The position numbers and the translations under genes were made by a program. Below are positions 22,345-34,460 of a stretch of DNA of 64,000 bases, in pieces (position 1 is the first letter of the stretch; every line of letters begins with the position of its first letter). The notes below the pieces were generated by a model that had not been told where the DNA came from, made no database searches, and saw only the letters and a program-made list of their open reading frames with translations. This DNA comes from Bombus terrestris (taxonomy: Eukaryota > Arthropoda > Insecta > Hymenoptera > Apidae), in contig NC_063276.1 of assembly GCF_910591885.1 (NCBI RefSeq), positions 8,990,001 to 9,054,000 of the forward strand, given 5' to 3'.

Positions 22345-23355
22345 TACTCATTACCCGTATCATGGCAGACTCCTTAAACCGTATCTGTGGTTGCCACTAA
22401 GTGTGAATGTTGATATCTTTTTCTTGTGAATTTTGAAAATTACTTTATCAAAATATTGTAACACTTATTATTTGAAATATTTAAAAATGTTTAAATTATT
22501 GGAAAATGGATTCTATGGTTTAAATGGTTTTATAATTGCATTCTATATTTTATTTAAATGTATTTAACTTGTTTATGTGAAATTGCTCTATAGTTACTCT
22601 CAAAGAATACGAAAGTCCTCAAAGCTTCCGTTATATTTATATAATATAATACTAATACTGTATATTATACTAACATATAATGCTAATATTATACCATGCA
22701 CCAATGGTACAATATTCTAGCACAAATATGCACAAATCCCCATACAATTCCTCTCCACTCAAATCCCGAAACAATTTCTCAACTAACCCTTCCCAGTCCC
22801 ACTAGTCAAACTAGTCACACTTCAATAGACAAAACAGCATTTCGGATGCACCAAATAGCACCGACCTAAACCTAACCTCTTGCATTCAAGCTTAAACCAC
22901 CTATTTGCTTCCTCATCCGAAACGGCAGAATAAAGAAAACAGCAAGAAGCAGATAATTGTAATAGACAACTCTAATTTAATTAATCTACATTTATAATCT
23001 GCAATTACATAGCAAGGTACTATCTCTTACCAGTACTTAGTACTACTTATTCGTTTTTACACTTTATCACAAATGCATAGAAGTATCCGGATACTTACAT
23101 AAGTACGCAACAATTCTGCATATTCAAGTATAATAGCATAAATTTATTTTCGAACGCAATTTTATTAACCCGCTAACCGCAGAGCTCTTTTCCACTTTCC
23201 CCTTTTCCCATTTATTTCGTTCCTTTTTTGCATCGCAGTAAAGGTCTCCTAATGATAAACCTACACAAGATTTATATGTTAAATGATCGTTAAGTCATCA
23301 AACAATTTTCATTCCGACCATCGTAATGGCAAAGAAAAAGAACAACCTCATATCT
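22345..23355. other. AT-rich non-coding spacer
   Basis: The sequence is AT-rich, with a run of TAATA/TATAA words near 22630-22690. No gene or repeat element is recognised. Confidence 0.5.
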
Positions 23356-23356
23356 C

Positions 23357-23381
23357 CTCTCTCTCTCTCTCTCTCTCTCTC
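23357..23381 (+). repeat. (CT)12 microsatellite
   Basis: There are twelve uninterrupted CT dinucleotides within a pyrimidine-rich strand. The frames that cross it read as SLSLSL low complexity and are not genes. Confidence 0.9.
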
Positions 23382-24260
23382 CTCATCTTTATCCGAACCT
23401 ATCGTATTTATGAGCCTCCAACACTCGCATTTCTTTTCCCTTTTTCTTCAGGACGGTGCAGAACGCTTGTATATAAATCAGCGCGCACCGACAGACTTTA
23501 TAAATATTTGGAGGCCGGTAACTCCCTCGTGTTCCTCCGCGTCCGTGCGACGGCATCGTCGTGCGCCGGGGGTTGCAGAGAAACAGTGGAGTGTGGGGCA
23601 GCAGGAACAGCCGTTGAATATCCGAGGAACACTCTAACCCTCTCTGGCCCCGAGCTTAATTAAGCCGTCAGAACTAACGCGTAGCATCCGAACACGTGGC
23701 CATGTCAGATTTCGGTTGTAGCAGAGTCCGAGTTATACGGCAAGCCTGTTAAATCGAGAGGCATCTGTTTCCGGATTCGCAGCGCGTTCCCGCTGCGCTC
23801 GACTTCCTCTGTAATCGCTTAAATTTCCTCCTTTCCTTCCTCCTCTCCCTTTCGTCGTTTTCTTTCTCATCTCCTTTTTTCACCTCTCGTCTCCACGTTC
23901 TTTTCTTGCTTCGGTTGTATCTGGGTTACGAACACGGGACCACGTTCTGGCTTCCTGTTCGGAATTAATTAAGCCGTCAGCGACACAGCGCGTCAGCAGG
24001 CCCTTGTCCCGCGAGATTACAGGTGAACCCTTTGCTAATGTGTGTATTTGTGTTTGTGTGTGAGTGTGTGTGTGCGGAAAGAGAGAAAGGAGAGAGAAAA
24101 GGTTCGTTTCGTGCTTGAGGTCCGTATCGGAAAGCTTTGGAAATTCGTTGTTTGTGGGTGCAGAAAGGAGGTCCTGTTTTAGGTCTGCTAGGGTGAGGTA
24201 GATAAAGGTGTTGAAAAATGAGATTTACATTTTTTATCCCAGGTAATTTGAACATTTACC
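23382..24260. promoter_or_regulatory. CpG-rich island with a duplicated TTAATTAA module
   Basis: The exact 16-mer TTAATTAAGCCGTCAG occurs at 23656-23671 and 23965-23980, 309 bp apart. Similarity continues on the right side (CGCGTAGCA against GCGCGTCAGCA). TTAATTAA is a palindromic homeodomain-type site. A TG-rich microsatellite lies at about 24039-24075. No frame looks coding. A duplicated regulatory module is the simplest reading, but this is inference. Confidence 0.35.
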
Positions 24261-25330
24261 TTTCGAAACCAACTTCCAAGCTATCGTACACGATTAAATA
24301 TTTATATTATCTACAGTCAAATAAGATAACCGAACAAGTTGAGTGAAGTTTTCGTATGTGATATTTCATTTCTGAAAAGAATGATTTTTAAAATCTACCG
24401 GATACACGTGTATTGATTTTAGATATCGAGTCGACAGACGTTCTGTCTATTATATTCTGTCGGGGCTATTATCTCGTTCACTGTCAATCTATAATCTTTC
24501 CTGTCTATAATTTCTTCCATTTCGTGTCTGATTAAAATGATTTTATAAAGGAGAATGAAATTATTCATTTCTAATAATAATTCTATTATTATCATTTATT
24601 TTTATCACGCAATCTCAAACGTGACCATCTACACTTAAATAAATTTGATTTTACTGACTAAAGCTATAAATACACAAAAAAAGAAATTCCATCAACTTTC
24701 TGAACCAGTTTCATGCCGTGGTAGAATCGATAATTCAATCATTGTTAAGGTATGTAACAGATGCGTTGTTTACAAAAAAGAGCATTCGCTTATATGGACG
24801 TGTGCGTATTTGACGACGCGATTCCAGGACAACAGTTTTGTTATTAGAAAAAGAAGAAATTGATGTTCTGATTGATGTAAGCTGAAGCGACAAAGCTGTC
24901 GCGCGACAAATTGTCACTAGCGCGTGCATAGTCCTAGATAGCGAAGTAGACAGAAGAGTAATATATTTGTGGAGCAGGTAAGTCGGTCGATTGGGACATC
25001 TTGAAGGTAATTTATGCATGGCCAGGCGTAAAGCAGCTCTTACGTTTTATAAAATCGCCGCAGCCTCCGTGCATAAAACTCCGTCCGGCTGAAAAAAGTT
25101 TATCTATTACATGGTCGGCTCGGCAGAAATTTTAATCAAACTTTCAAATGAGATTTCGCGAAAACTCGTCGCATAAGCTATCGAAAACGTGTCACTGCCT
25201 GCGTGACACGACACTCTTCGGCTCGTCTTATTTTCCCTGTCTTATGTAGAACCGTGTCGTTGCCGTAAAATTACCTCACGGGTCATCTTGTCACGATCTT
25301 CCACTTTGTACAACAATCTGTTCTTTGTTC
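24261..25330. other. AT-rich spacer and CpG-rich island (about 24880-25330)
   Basis: The island includes GTTTTATAAAAT (25044-25055), GCATAAAACT (25071-25080) and other TTTAT words in GC-rich context, which resemble caudal/posterior-Hox class sites. No coding frame is convincing. The spacer before it holds nothing recognised. Confidence 0.35.
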
Positions 25331-26141
25331 AACGTATTCATTGGGTCTCGTGGGAAGTTTTGGCATTTTTTGGTAATGTCTGACGATGTAATATATCATT
25401 TAGTCATCTTTCACTACAGTCATGTAAAAATACGTCTTTTCTGCGGAACAATAAATTATGTAAAGGTATATCCATTTCTCACATCCATAGAATTCTTATA
25501 TTTTGATCTACAATTACTTTATATAAATTCTATTTCGTATAGTGTTTTTAGCAATAAAATCATTTAGCCTTGATAACTTAGTAGCATTTAGTCCACAATC
25601 CATCAGCTTTTACAATTGCTTTAATTACATTTGGCATAAGTAAATAGTACAGATTAACTTCAATTATATAAAACATTTTCTTATGTTTACATTTTGTGTA
25701 TCTTGATATTAATGACAATGAAAATGATTTATCATCCGTGGTTATTGTTTCAATTATACTCTATATTGTAAATATACAAATGGTTGAAGTTACGCCGAAA
25801 CACGTGAATTATATACGAAATTGTACAAATTCGTAAAAAGTCAGAGTGACTAGAAAATTAGTGTTCTATTTTCTCCCATAAATTTACTTGTCATAAATTT
25901 TGAGAAAAATTTTCGAAAATAATGTTCCTACTATCATCGCTTTTATCTACTTTTCAATTTATAACCTTGATCGGTATGCTTTCCGAATGGCTCACAAAAC
26001 ATTAAAAAAGAAATGCTTTTAAATAATGACAAAACTTTTCACGTAACTTGGATTTCCATACCTGACGCTTTAACGAAAACTTGTGCAAAAGATTCACATT
26101 TCTCATCCTAATTTTCTCTGTTCTTTTATTTAATTTATTAT
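25331..26141. other. AT-rich non-coding spacer
   Basis: No gene, RNA or repeat is recognised. Confidence 0.5.
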
Positions 26142-26449
26142 TTAAAATAAGCAACCACGTGTATCTTGGTTTGGAACAGAATGTTTAAAAAGGGAAATTC
26201 TAAGGGAAGCAGATCGCAAAATAAGCTGTCTATTGGGACTAAGTAGTTCCAGAATTTCGTAGTAAATCAAACTCAAAATTATCGTTTCCTCATGGGGAAT
26301 GCTAATATTCAAACTACCCAGAAACCCTGTTAATCCAAATTTTCGTGTAACTGGAACTCCTGCATCCCAATTAATCCTTTGTAACAAATTATAGCATTTT
26401 ATTCTCTCTATCGTGGAAAAAAACAGATCAAAGTGAAACGGTTTTCACC
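26142..26449 (-). CDS. Possible coding fragment, unknown product
   Basis: About 101 codons are open on the minus strand between an in-frame TGA and the final TAA, in AT-rich DNA. Parts look protein-like, for example RINWDAGVPVTRKFGLTGFL and then SIPHEETIILSLIYYEILEL. No ATG lies in the first third of the frame, so it would have to be an exon. No splice acceptor was pinned down and no family is recognised. Chance is a serious alternative. Confidence 0.17.
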
Positions 26450-28285
26450 ATATGTAACCTTCATTTCATCGCAGAAACGTGTTAATGCAAGTACATCATT
26501 GAGAGCAAATGTATGTCAAATAGGAAAGGGAAATAAATTCCTGAGCAAGCCAGAGTATTCTCAATTTCTATGTGAAGTAATACGTCGATATTTTCACTGC
26601 ACGTAACTGGAAGTTTCTTGAATCATACATGTATCAAGAATTTATTATAACAAGAGTCACGTAGAGTAAGTTAATTCCATCCAGGAAGTACATCATTGCT
26701 ATTTTGTACAGGAATAAAATAATAATTTTCAATAGCTTTTTCTATTTAAATTTGTTTCTTGAAGCAAAATTATGTTTCTACAAAAAGTACGCATTTGTAT
26801 ATAGATGATAAACGAATTATCTTGTCCTTTAATATATCTCACCACAATATTATATTCTTTTAACCCCTTAATGAAAATGTGATCAATTAGCAAATCTAAA
26901 TAAGCAAGCGTCTACTGTATATGAGGAACAGTTTAAAACGAGCAAGATAAAAATACGAAGAACAATTCAAAACAATGGAAAAGTTTGATTTTTTGAGATT
27001 TATTATGCGAAGGTTATTATCTTAACAAAGGGAACATACATACGATACAAGATATAATGCTAATATTTATAACATTCAAACCTACCTTACAATACGCGAA
27101 GAATGATTGAAAATAAAGAAGAGATCTTAAAGACACGGTTACAAAAAGAAGCTCGAAGAACCCTAAATCATTCAAAACTTCCTAAATTCACCATGCAATA
27201 CAACAATACTGTACAATCTGTACTCATCATTCTCAAATGCAAGACATAACTTTTCATCCCATTCGCCACTTCGTCGCCCTCTCATCGAGCACAATTCGAG
27301 CCACAGAAATTCGTGTACCTCTCAAACTGGCTCAAACACCGATAAACTCATCGATCAGTTAGACCAATTCCGTCATACCGTGAGACGAATTTCGACGAGC
27401 CAAAAACGGTTGGGTCTTTGAATCGATTTTCCTTTCGCAAGTTTTCCCATTCACGAGTGGAACCATGCCCCCGAGGGATGTAATTGATAAGGGGAGGAAG
27501 AAAAAAAGGGAGTTGCGTGTCCCCGTGACGAAAACGCGTCGAAATGACATCGATTGGCCACACGAGGCCGAGCACCTTCCACTGGGAACCTAACGACTTG
27601 CGTATTATTTATTTAACAGTCGACAACAAACGATCTGTAATTTTTGTTTCGCCCGTGAAAGAGAACGAAGACGAGCGGAACAGCCAGCACTGAAACGACT
27701 CCCTTCAACGAGGGGTGACGTATGTTGAAATTTTTATCGCGCCTGCCTGCCTCGTCTCGCGAGCCACGTCGCCGGCTTCCTTCAAACCTTTATCGTTTCT
27801 CATTGAAGGGAAAAAGGTTTCGATCCTATTTGACGATGAAAGATACTCTGGAAACGTAGTTAAAATTAGTTTGGATCTATTCTGTTCGATAATGTTGGCT
27901 ACTTTGATGTCCCACTTTGACGAGAATTTTTAAGTTTGTGATGGATTCATTATGTGTAAAAGGGGATGACATGTACAGTTTGTTTCTATAAATTGAGATA
28001 GGAGTTTAATTTTCTTATCTAAGTTTAATTAATTTTATTAGTTTACTTCGATTTTACTTTCATGTCGTGTATTGTACAATGTTTTATTATCCATAGCATA
28101 GAGTATAGTACGCTTATTGTTAATATATACATAAATAAATGTTTTAATTACAAAATAAAGTTAATACTTATCAGTCAGTATTATAGAGAAGAAGAAGAAA
28201 ATTATATTCTGTTTTGAAACTATTTTACTGCAGACCTATTTCATTAAAGCTTTAAATTGAATAACGGTAGAGAAAAGAATAAAAT
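26450..28285. other. Spacers and a CpG-rich island (about 27230-27830)
   Basis: 26450-27230 and 27840-28285 are AT-rich with nothing recognised. The island is open on both strands in places without protein-like composition. Confidence 0.4.
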
Positions 28286-28582
28286 ATGCGAAAAGACGAT
28301 GCTTTAAAGACAAACCGAAAACGAAGGTTAGAAAAGTATCCTCTGAAATCACTTAGCTCCTCAAGACCGCTTCCATTCCAAAGAAGTCATTCAACAAAAC
28401 CCTTTTCTTCACCATCTCGCCGTAGCCAGATTTCCAACTCCGGCTTCCAAGCAAATTACAAAGTACAACAATCGCAGGAAAGGACAAAAACTAAAGACAA
28501 AGTAACACAGTACAACTTGCTACTAAACGATACAGTGTACAGTAGAAAATTCACCTTTGGACCAACCGGAGCGGGCAATTGA
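28286..28582 (+). CDS. Possible small ORF, unknown product
   Basis: This is an ATG-initiated frame of 98 codons, basic and serine-rich in its first half (KSLSSSRPLPFQRSHSTKPF), ending KFTFGPTGAGN. It has no recognised domain, signal peptide or membrane segment. Composition alone does not exclude chance, and the basic/serine bias is typical of spurious frames in A/C-rich DNA. It is kept at low confidence because it is one of the few long ATG-to-stop frames outside the CpG-rich islands. Confidence 0.12.
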   Translation: MRKDDALKTNRKRRLEKYPLKSLSSSRPLPFQRSHSTKPFSSPSRRSQISNSGFQANYKVQQSQERTKTKDKVTQYNLLLNDTVYSRKFTFGPTGAGN

Positions 28583-30250
28583 ATTTTAACAAAGAATACC
28601 TTTGTTCATCTTTCGTGCAATATTAACAAACCTTAATTTCGCTTCCAAGCTAGAACAAGAAATTTCAACGAACGCTACAAAGGCGTCGTATATATTCAAG
28701 CGGTCGGCCCACCACTCGCTAACTTAGTCGGTTTTTCGTTACTGGCACCAGCGGGAGTAAAAAGTTATCCACTGGTCCATCCAGAGCTACGTCCGCGAAA
28801 GTTCCTCTGGAATCGTCCGATTACCGCAAAATGTATTAGGGTAATTAAGATGTCTGAGGCTTGTCAGAACCGAAGGGGTATACGTGGAAGAGCGTCAGCT
28901 GGGGAACGAAACCGCGGTTGCGGTGTAATTGACTCAAAAGGAAAACATTAGCCCGCCACTTTGTCGCGGCCGATGCGATTAAGCGCGCGCTCACTCTCTC
29001 GCGCTCTTGGTACTCGACGCGACGTCTCTCGCGTATTAATGTAATTGATTATATAGCGACTGCAAAGTGAAGCATCTAGCTTCCGGCCCTTTGCCAGCTC
29101 GAATTTCTCGCGAAATTGATATCGAAGGTTAAGAAACGCGAATAAATTCAGATTTAACGTCGATCTAGGCCGCTGGGCTAATTTCGCAACTCGTTTTGGA
29201 AAGATTAAATTCGATGGATTTCGAGCAGATTTGGACAGTTTATTTCAATAATTCTTGTAATGTGATTCGATCGAATTTGATCACAATTATCATTAATGGA
29301 GTGGGTTATATCAATAACATGTGTAATATAGCTTTTAGTGACGAAACAATGTTATAAACAATTTTTCATTTAAGCGCCATCGTAGGATTAGTATTCCTAC
29401 GTATGGACATTACAAGGAAAGAACACGATAATCGACATTTTATATTTTGTTTCAAGATAAAAAATAAAAACAAAAAAAAAGAAATACTCAGACATTAATA
29501 TCTAAGTCGTTAATATCAAACGTTACATATAGTTATTTAACGAGTGAGACCTTGTAAAAAATTATCTTGAGAAATTACTCTAAATCGAAAATATATTCAT
29601 TTTCTGCGATCAGAATACTTTCGTGAGTCACTAGATATCAAAGTCAATGAAATCGGTGAGGTGTGTCCTTTTCCATATACAACGTAAATGTCGACCTAAG
29701 TTCTACGTTTAATATATATAGGAAATAATAATATATAGGATAATACGTAAAATAGTAAGAAGATCGGTTCCTAACAGCAGAACAAATACACCTGCTCGTG
29801 GGCCGTCTAATCGGAAGAGACACTCGACCGTGTCTGAAAGCGTTGTATCCGCGATTAGCGAAGCAGGCTCGTTAACGACCGGCCTAACAACCGTTCTCTG
29901 GCGAATCAATTAACAGGAGGACGTCGAATTGGCAACGCGCCTGGCAATTATCGCGTCCCGACGTCCATTGTGCGTGTCTCGGCCGCGAACCACCGCGACA
30001 GAACGAAATTTTGCTTCGCGAGTATCGAAGTTTGCGGCTTGACCGGTTCCACTGGCTCTACGGTTAATTTATCGGTAGCTACGTAAAAAGGAACGACAAC
30101 GACTGTCGCTATCTCGATATGCAAACAAACCTTTACCTAAAAATCTAATGAACCACGCTTTGAAAGGCTTGATTAAAGGATCCTCGCGGATTCCAGCTGC
30201 TAAATGGGAGATGTGCAGATGCTTTGGTCCTTCTCGCTACATTTCGTGCC
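28583..30250. other. CpG-rich islands (about 28680-29270 and 29790-30250) with spacer
   Basis: The first island contains GTATTAATGTAATTGATTATA (about 29032-29052), a run of homeodomain-type words following a CpG-rich stretch. Neither island has a coding signal. 29271-29790 is AT-rich and nothing is recognised in it. Confidence 0.4.
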
Positions 30251-33200
30251 TGTTGCAATGAGATTCGTGCAACTAAGCTTCTAAATACTCTGCACCTGCT
30301 GTAATTTATCGTTATGTTTATCTTTGAAAGAGTAATTCTGGTCTTGATATATATCTAGTTTATTTTCGAAAAAGTGAATAGAGCGTGAGAGAATTCTTTT
30401 AACAGAAATGTGAAATATGAGTATACCCTAATTTACTGTTATTGTTTTTATCTTTCAGCAAAATTGTTAATTCCCCAAGCACTTGATATTTATTTCATTT
30501 CTAAATACGTGAGTGAAATGTGAGAAAATTCTTTTGTTTAATAGATTCATCAATTCCCATCAAGTTTTGTAGAGAGTGAATTTTAAGTGAGCTTTTGTAG
30601 TGTGATAAAATTTAATACACGAAAGCCGTGGTTATAGATGTTTAGCTGTGGTTATGTTATAATAATATGTGATTAGAGCTGCAAACGATTAATAACGCAT
30701 TGACTGATGAATGAATTTTGTATGCTTTATCTACCTGTCGCTTATTTCAATACAGCATTTACGCATTATCGAATTATTCCAATCTTGGTATAACTTTCCT
30801 CTAGTTGTATCTCGTATATTAAACCACTTGCAAAATTTATGATCAATTCGAGATATCAACGTCAATCTGTATTATTTCAATATAAGTAATAACCTGTATG
30901 ATATCCTTCAGATTACATCTCTGGCGAAAAATTTGCGATCACAATTTACTTCATAAAAATCTGAAATTTTCAAAGTCAGTTTGTGATTCTGTTATCATAT
31001 TTCTACAACAAGCCTTTGTCTTTTGATAGAAATTTTTATTAAAGTCGGAACCATTTTTATGAATAAATTGGATTTTTATATATTCGTGGAAGTTCTATTT
31101 CTTTACTTATCTCTATAAATGTATCTTCATAAATATTCAAAGTCAAGTTATTAGTATCGCTAACATTAATTTTGAATTAATAACAAAACTAATGCAACAA
31201 AGATAGTACCAATATATTTTCGAATTACTTAAACTCTCGTTTTCCACGAAAACAACGCCTTTCGTACAACCTAAATCCACCAATCCGCCGTTTCATTTAC
31301 TTCAAGCAGACACAGCTCGAAATTCGTGTTTCAGCTCATTGCAACGTGAATTGTTTCGCAATCGTCACTGGGAGATCGCGTCCCACGGAGACGAAGTTTA
31401 AACGCATTTAACGTTGGATTATACACCAGGATGGCGAGTAAATGAAAAAGTTAACGCGATAATTGGAACTCGGCCGTGGTTGTAACCAGGCGGCGCTTCA
31501 GAATTGCATCCTGGTCCAGATCGAATTAAACAAACGTTCGCGGAATCGCGCGAATTCACCCGAGGAAACTTTTGTTTTTCCAACGATGGTTGGTTGCATG
31601 GCTCGAGCGGCGCGTCGACTATTTTAACGAGAACCCGCCTTATAAATCTCGTCGGCGCGAACTTCTCGTTAGCTGGAACAAATTGCGGGCTAACTAACGG
31701 GACTCGCGATTCCGCGGCTATTTCCTTCGTGAATTTCATGAAAGGGGGCGATGAGAATCGAAGTAATTTGAATTCTTTTCATTCCGTAACCTCTTCATGA
31801 TCTTACCCTTTCTTTCTACTTCTTGACGTGAGTGAAGTTGAAATTTGGAAGGAAGAGGTCTTCATTTAAAATTAACCTTTTCTTACTTTACAAGTCTTAG
31901 TTCACAAACTCTATGTCGCTGACATAGTCCACGCTTATAGTACGAGTATTTCAAATGAAATTTTTCGCTCTCAGAAAAAAGCAGCGTTTTAATTTAGAAT
32001 CCTATAATCTCTGTGAATTCGTGAATTTTTTGTGAATTTTGTTTATTATATTTATTATATTTTATATAATCTAATATTATTAATAATCTATGTCTATTAC
32101 ATTTTATATAATTTAATCTTGTTTATTATATGTATTGTACACTGTACAGAATATTCTTTTAGAAAGATAATTTTTTGAAGAATGCTTCGAAAAATACTGT
32201 AGCCAGCTTGGATATTTCTCACCTCAGACAAGTATAGATTTATTCGACAGAAACAGAGCTTTCGTTATATATTTTGCATATTTTATCTCTCATCCATTTT
32301 CATTTTATAGAAACCAAACCAATCGAGAAAAATAGTTCGATAAAAGAAAATGTTAAATTGTAAAAAAGTTACGTTAAAGTGAGGATGATATATCAGGAGG
32401 ATTGAATTTCATAGAGTGGTCTTTTTTTCGTAAAAACTATATATTTTATATAAATGGCATATAAAGGTTCAATTAATTTATATCACGATTGATTATTCCT
32501 ACTGATTTCTACAAACGATTTTGCCGGTGTTTTTCAGTGCCCTACATTTCGCGTTTGATTGAAAGCTCGTGATACAATGGACACGAAATTTAATGCTACT
32601 GGATGGTCCCCACTGAAATTTCAGCTGTGATTGCCAATGCCGTGTGTTAAGTTTAATTACATATGGCGTGACGAATGTGTGCGTTCCAGTACGATTTTGT
32701 CGTGACAAATTTAAGGAAAATTCGAATTAATTCTACATTGCACGTGTTATGTAAACTCTAATGAGTTCTGTATAATTTATCTGAAACTATTTAGTATTCA
32801 CAGTATTATTTTTTACCGTACGTTACGTTTCCACAACATAGCTTTCTCTCTTAAGCCGATTACGGAATTCAACCTAGTAAAAGCAGGATTGAATTAACGC
32901 ATTTAAGATTTAACAAAATATTCTAGAGAAAAATCGTCTACCATTTACATACACTATTTTATATTTTTAATGAACTTCCATTTTTATATCTGTTCTTGTC
33001 ATCATTTTTTATCATGTTAAACGACATTAACGGAAATGTTGCTCTCATATTATCCTGCCCGTGCATAACACAGAAAAATTTTCACCCATCTCCTATTATT
33101 ACGCTATACCTTTTCTGTACTAGTATATTCTACGTAAATTCTAACGGAAGAATTTTTCTAGCAACCTAATGAATATATTTTATGCTATGTATGTACTATG

Positions 33201-33700
33201 TACTATCTAGGTATATTCTACCTCTTTAACCAGATTTCAGTTGACAAATTTTGAGCAACATTATCAAACAAGTTACCTCCAAACAACTTCGATATACAGC
33301 CAAGTATTCTAAAAAATCTTTTTTAGAATATTGATTAATTAGCCGCGTTAAAAATTTTAGTGAAGCTATATATAGGTAATTACTTATAATCTCAATTTTC
33401 TACCGTCTCATCATAATATCAAATAACACCAATACAAATCCAGATATTCCAGAATTCTCCTTTTCATACTATACATATTAAATCATTCGTAACTGCTTTC
33501 CTATCATCCAATCATTATACCACGCAATAATTATAAACTAAACAAAACCAAATATTCCGAAGCTTATCCCTACCATATGTACGAGAACTCTAAATAATCA
33601 CTCATGACTTTACTTTTCTACAGTCTCGTCATCATCCAAAGCATCAGCTCGGCAAGCATTCGATTCCCGTTTTATCAAACCTCTATAACTACGTTTTCAC
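30251..33700. other. Long AT-rich spacers around a CpG-rich island (about 31220-31800)
   Basis: 30251-31220 and 31800-33700 hold no recognised feature. In the island both strands stay open for about 100 codons over the same bases, which indicates composition rather than coding. No TAAT cluster stands out here. Confidence 0.4.
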
Positions 33701-34460
33701 CTCCTTAACAATCTCCCGTAATCACCTGCGTAATCACATTCTCCTATTGCAGCTACGATATCGCCATAAGCAAGAGGCAGTAGTCGAGCGCTGGAACGCG
33801 GGACACGCGCGATTAATCGACGCTTGTCCACCGAGCGTAACCTTGACTGCCGGTAACCATAAATAATCGGTCAGCGTGTCGCTTGATAAACCAATTCGCC
33901 GCGATAACTCCGACAGGGAGTTAGGGTGTCGTGTTCGACGCGTTTGGATCTCAGCTTTCGCTAGCAGTTTAACGAGCATGGGAGACGATCCAGACAAATT
34001 TTGCGCGCCCGAGCGGCCACGACGCTGTGTTGCAAAGGGGGTGTTGCGGAGAAAATTGCGACGATACGTTTGGCCAGGCGCTAGGCGGTCTGACACGGAC
34101 CGGCGAACTGACACCGGCCAATTAATAATAACGAGAGGACGTTTCGGGATTACGAGGAAATTATCGCTTTTAACCGTGCCGTGCACGGCCGAACATATCA
34201 TCGGCTGGGGCCATTAATCCATACCCTTTCCTCTGGTCCATTGCAATTTCGTACGGTGGATGGCCGCGCGACACATAGCCCTCCGCACCTCTCCGCTTGA
34301 TTTAATTAGACAAATCGGTCCGTCTCTGCCGGAGTCGGCCGCGTTTTCCACGCTCTGTCTGCGGCCGAGAGTTGGCAACTGTTTCTCGATGAAGTTTTGT
34401 GGATCGTGAGTGATGAAGTGCGATGAGAGTTGGTTATTAAAAGGACTTTGCGACAGAGTG
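33701..34460. promoter_or_regulatory. Candidate enhancer: CpG-rich block with homeodomain sites
   Basis: Sites in a GC-rich background include the palindrome GATTAATC (33811-33818), CCAATTAATAATAA (about 34118-34131), CCATTAATCC (34211-34220) and TTTAATTAGA (34301-34310). TAATCC is the Otx/Bicoid-class core and CAATTA/TAATTA the Antp-class core. Open frames of over 110 codons exist on both strands over the same bases (33734-34217). This reflects the scarcity of stops and does not favour either strand. The enhancer role is inference. Confidence 0.35.

Noticed and set aside
23283..23663. 126-codon plus-strand frame
   Set aside because: It crosses the (CT)12 microsatellite, and the remainder is arginine/cysteine-rich without a recognisable domain.
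31419..31800. Open frames of about 100 codons on both strands
   Set aside because: Same reason: opposite-strand frames over a CpG-rich island with no splice or start context.
33734..34217. Overlapping open frames of 155 codons (minus) and 113 codons (plus)
   Set aside because: Both strands are open over the same CpG-rich bases and neither translation resembles a protein family. This is expected where stop codons are rare.
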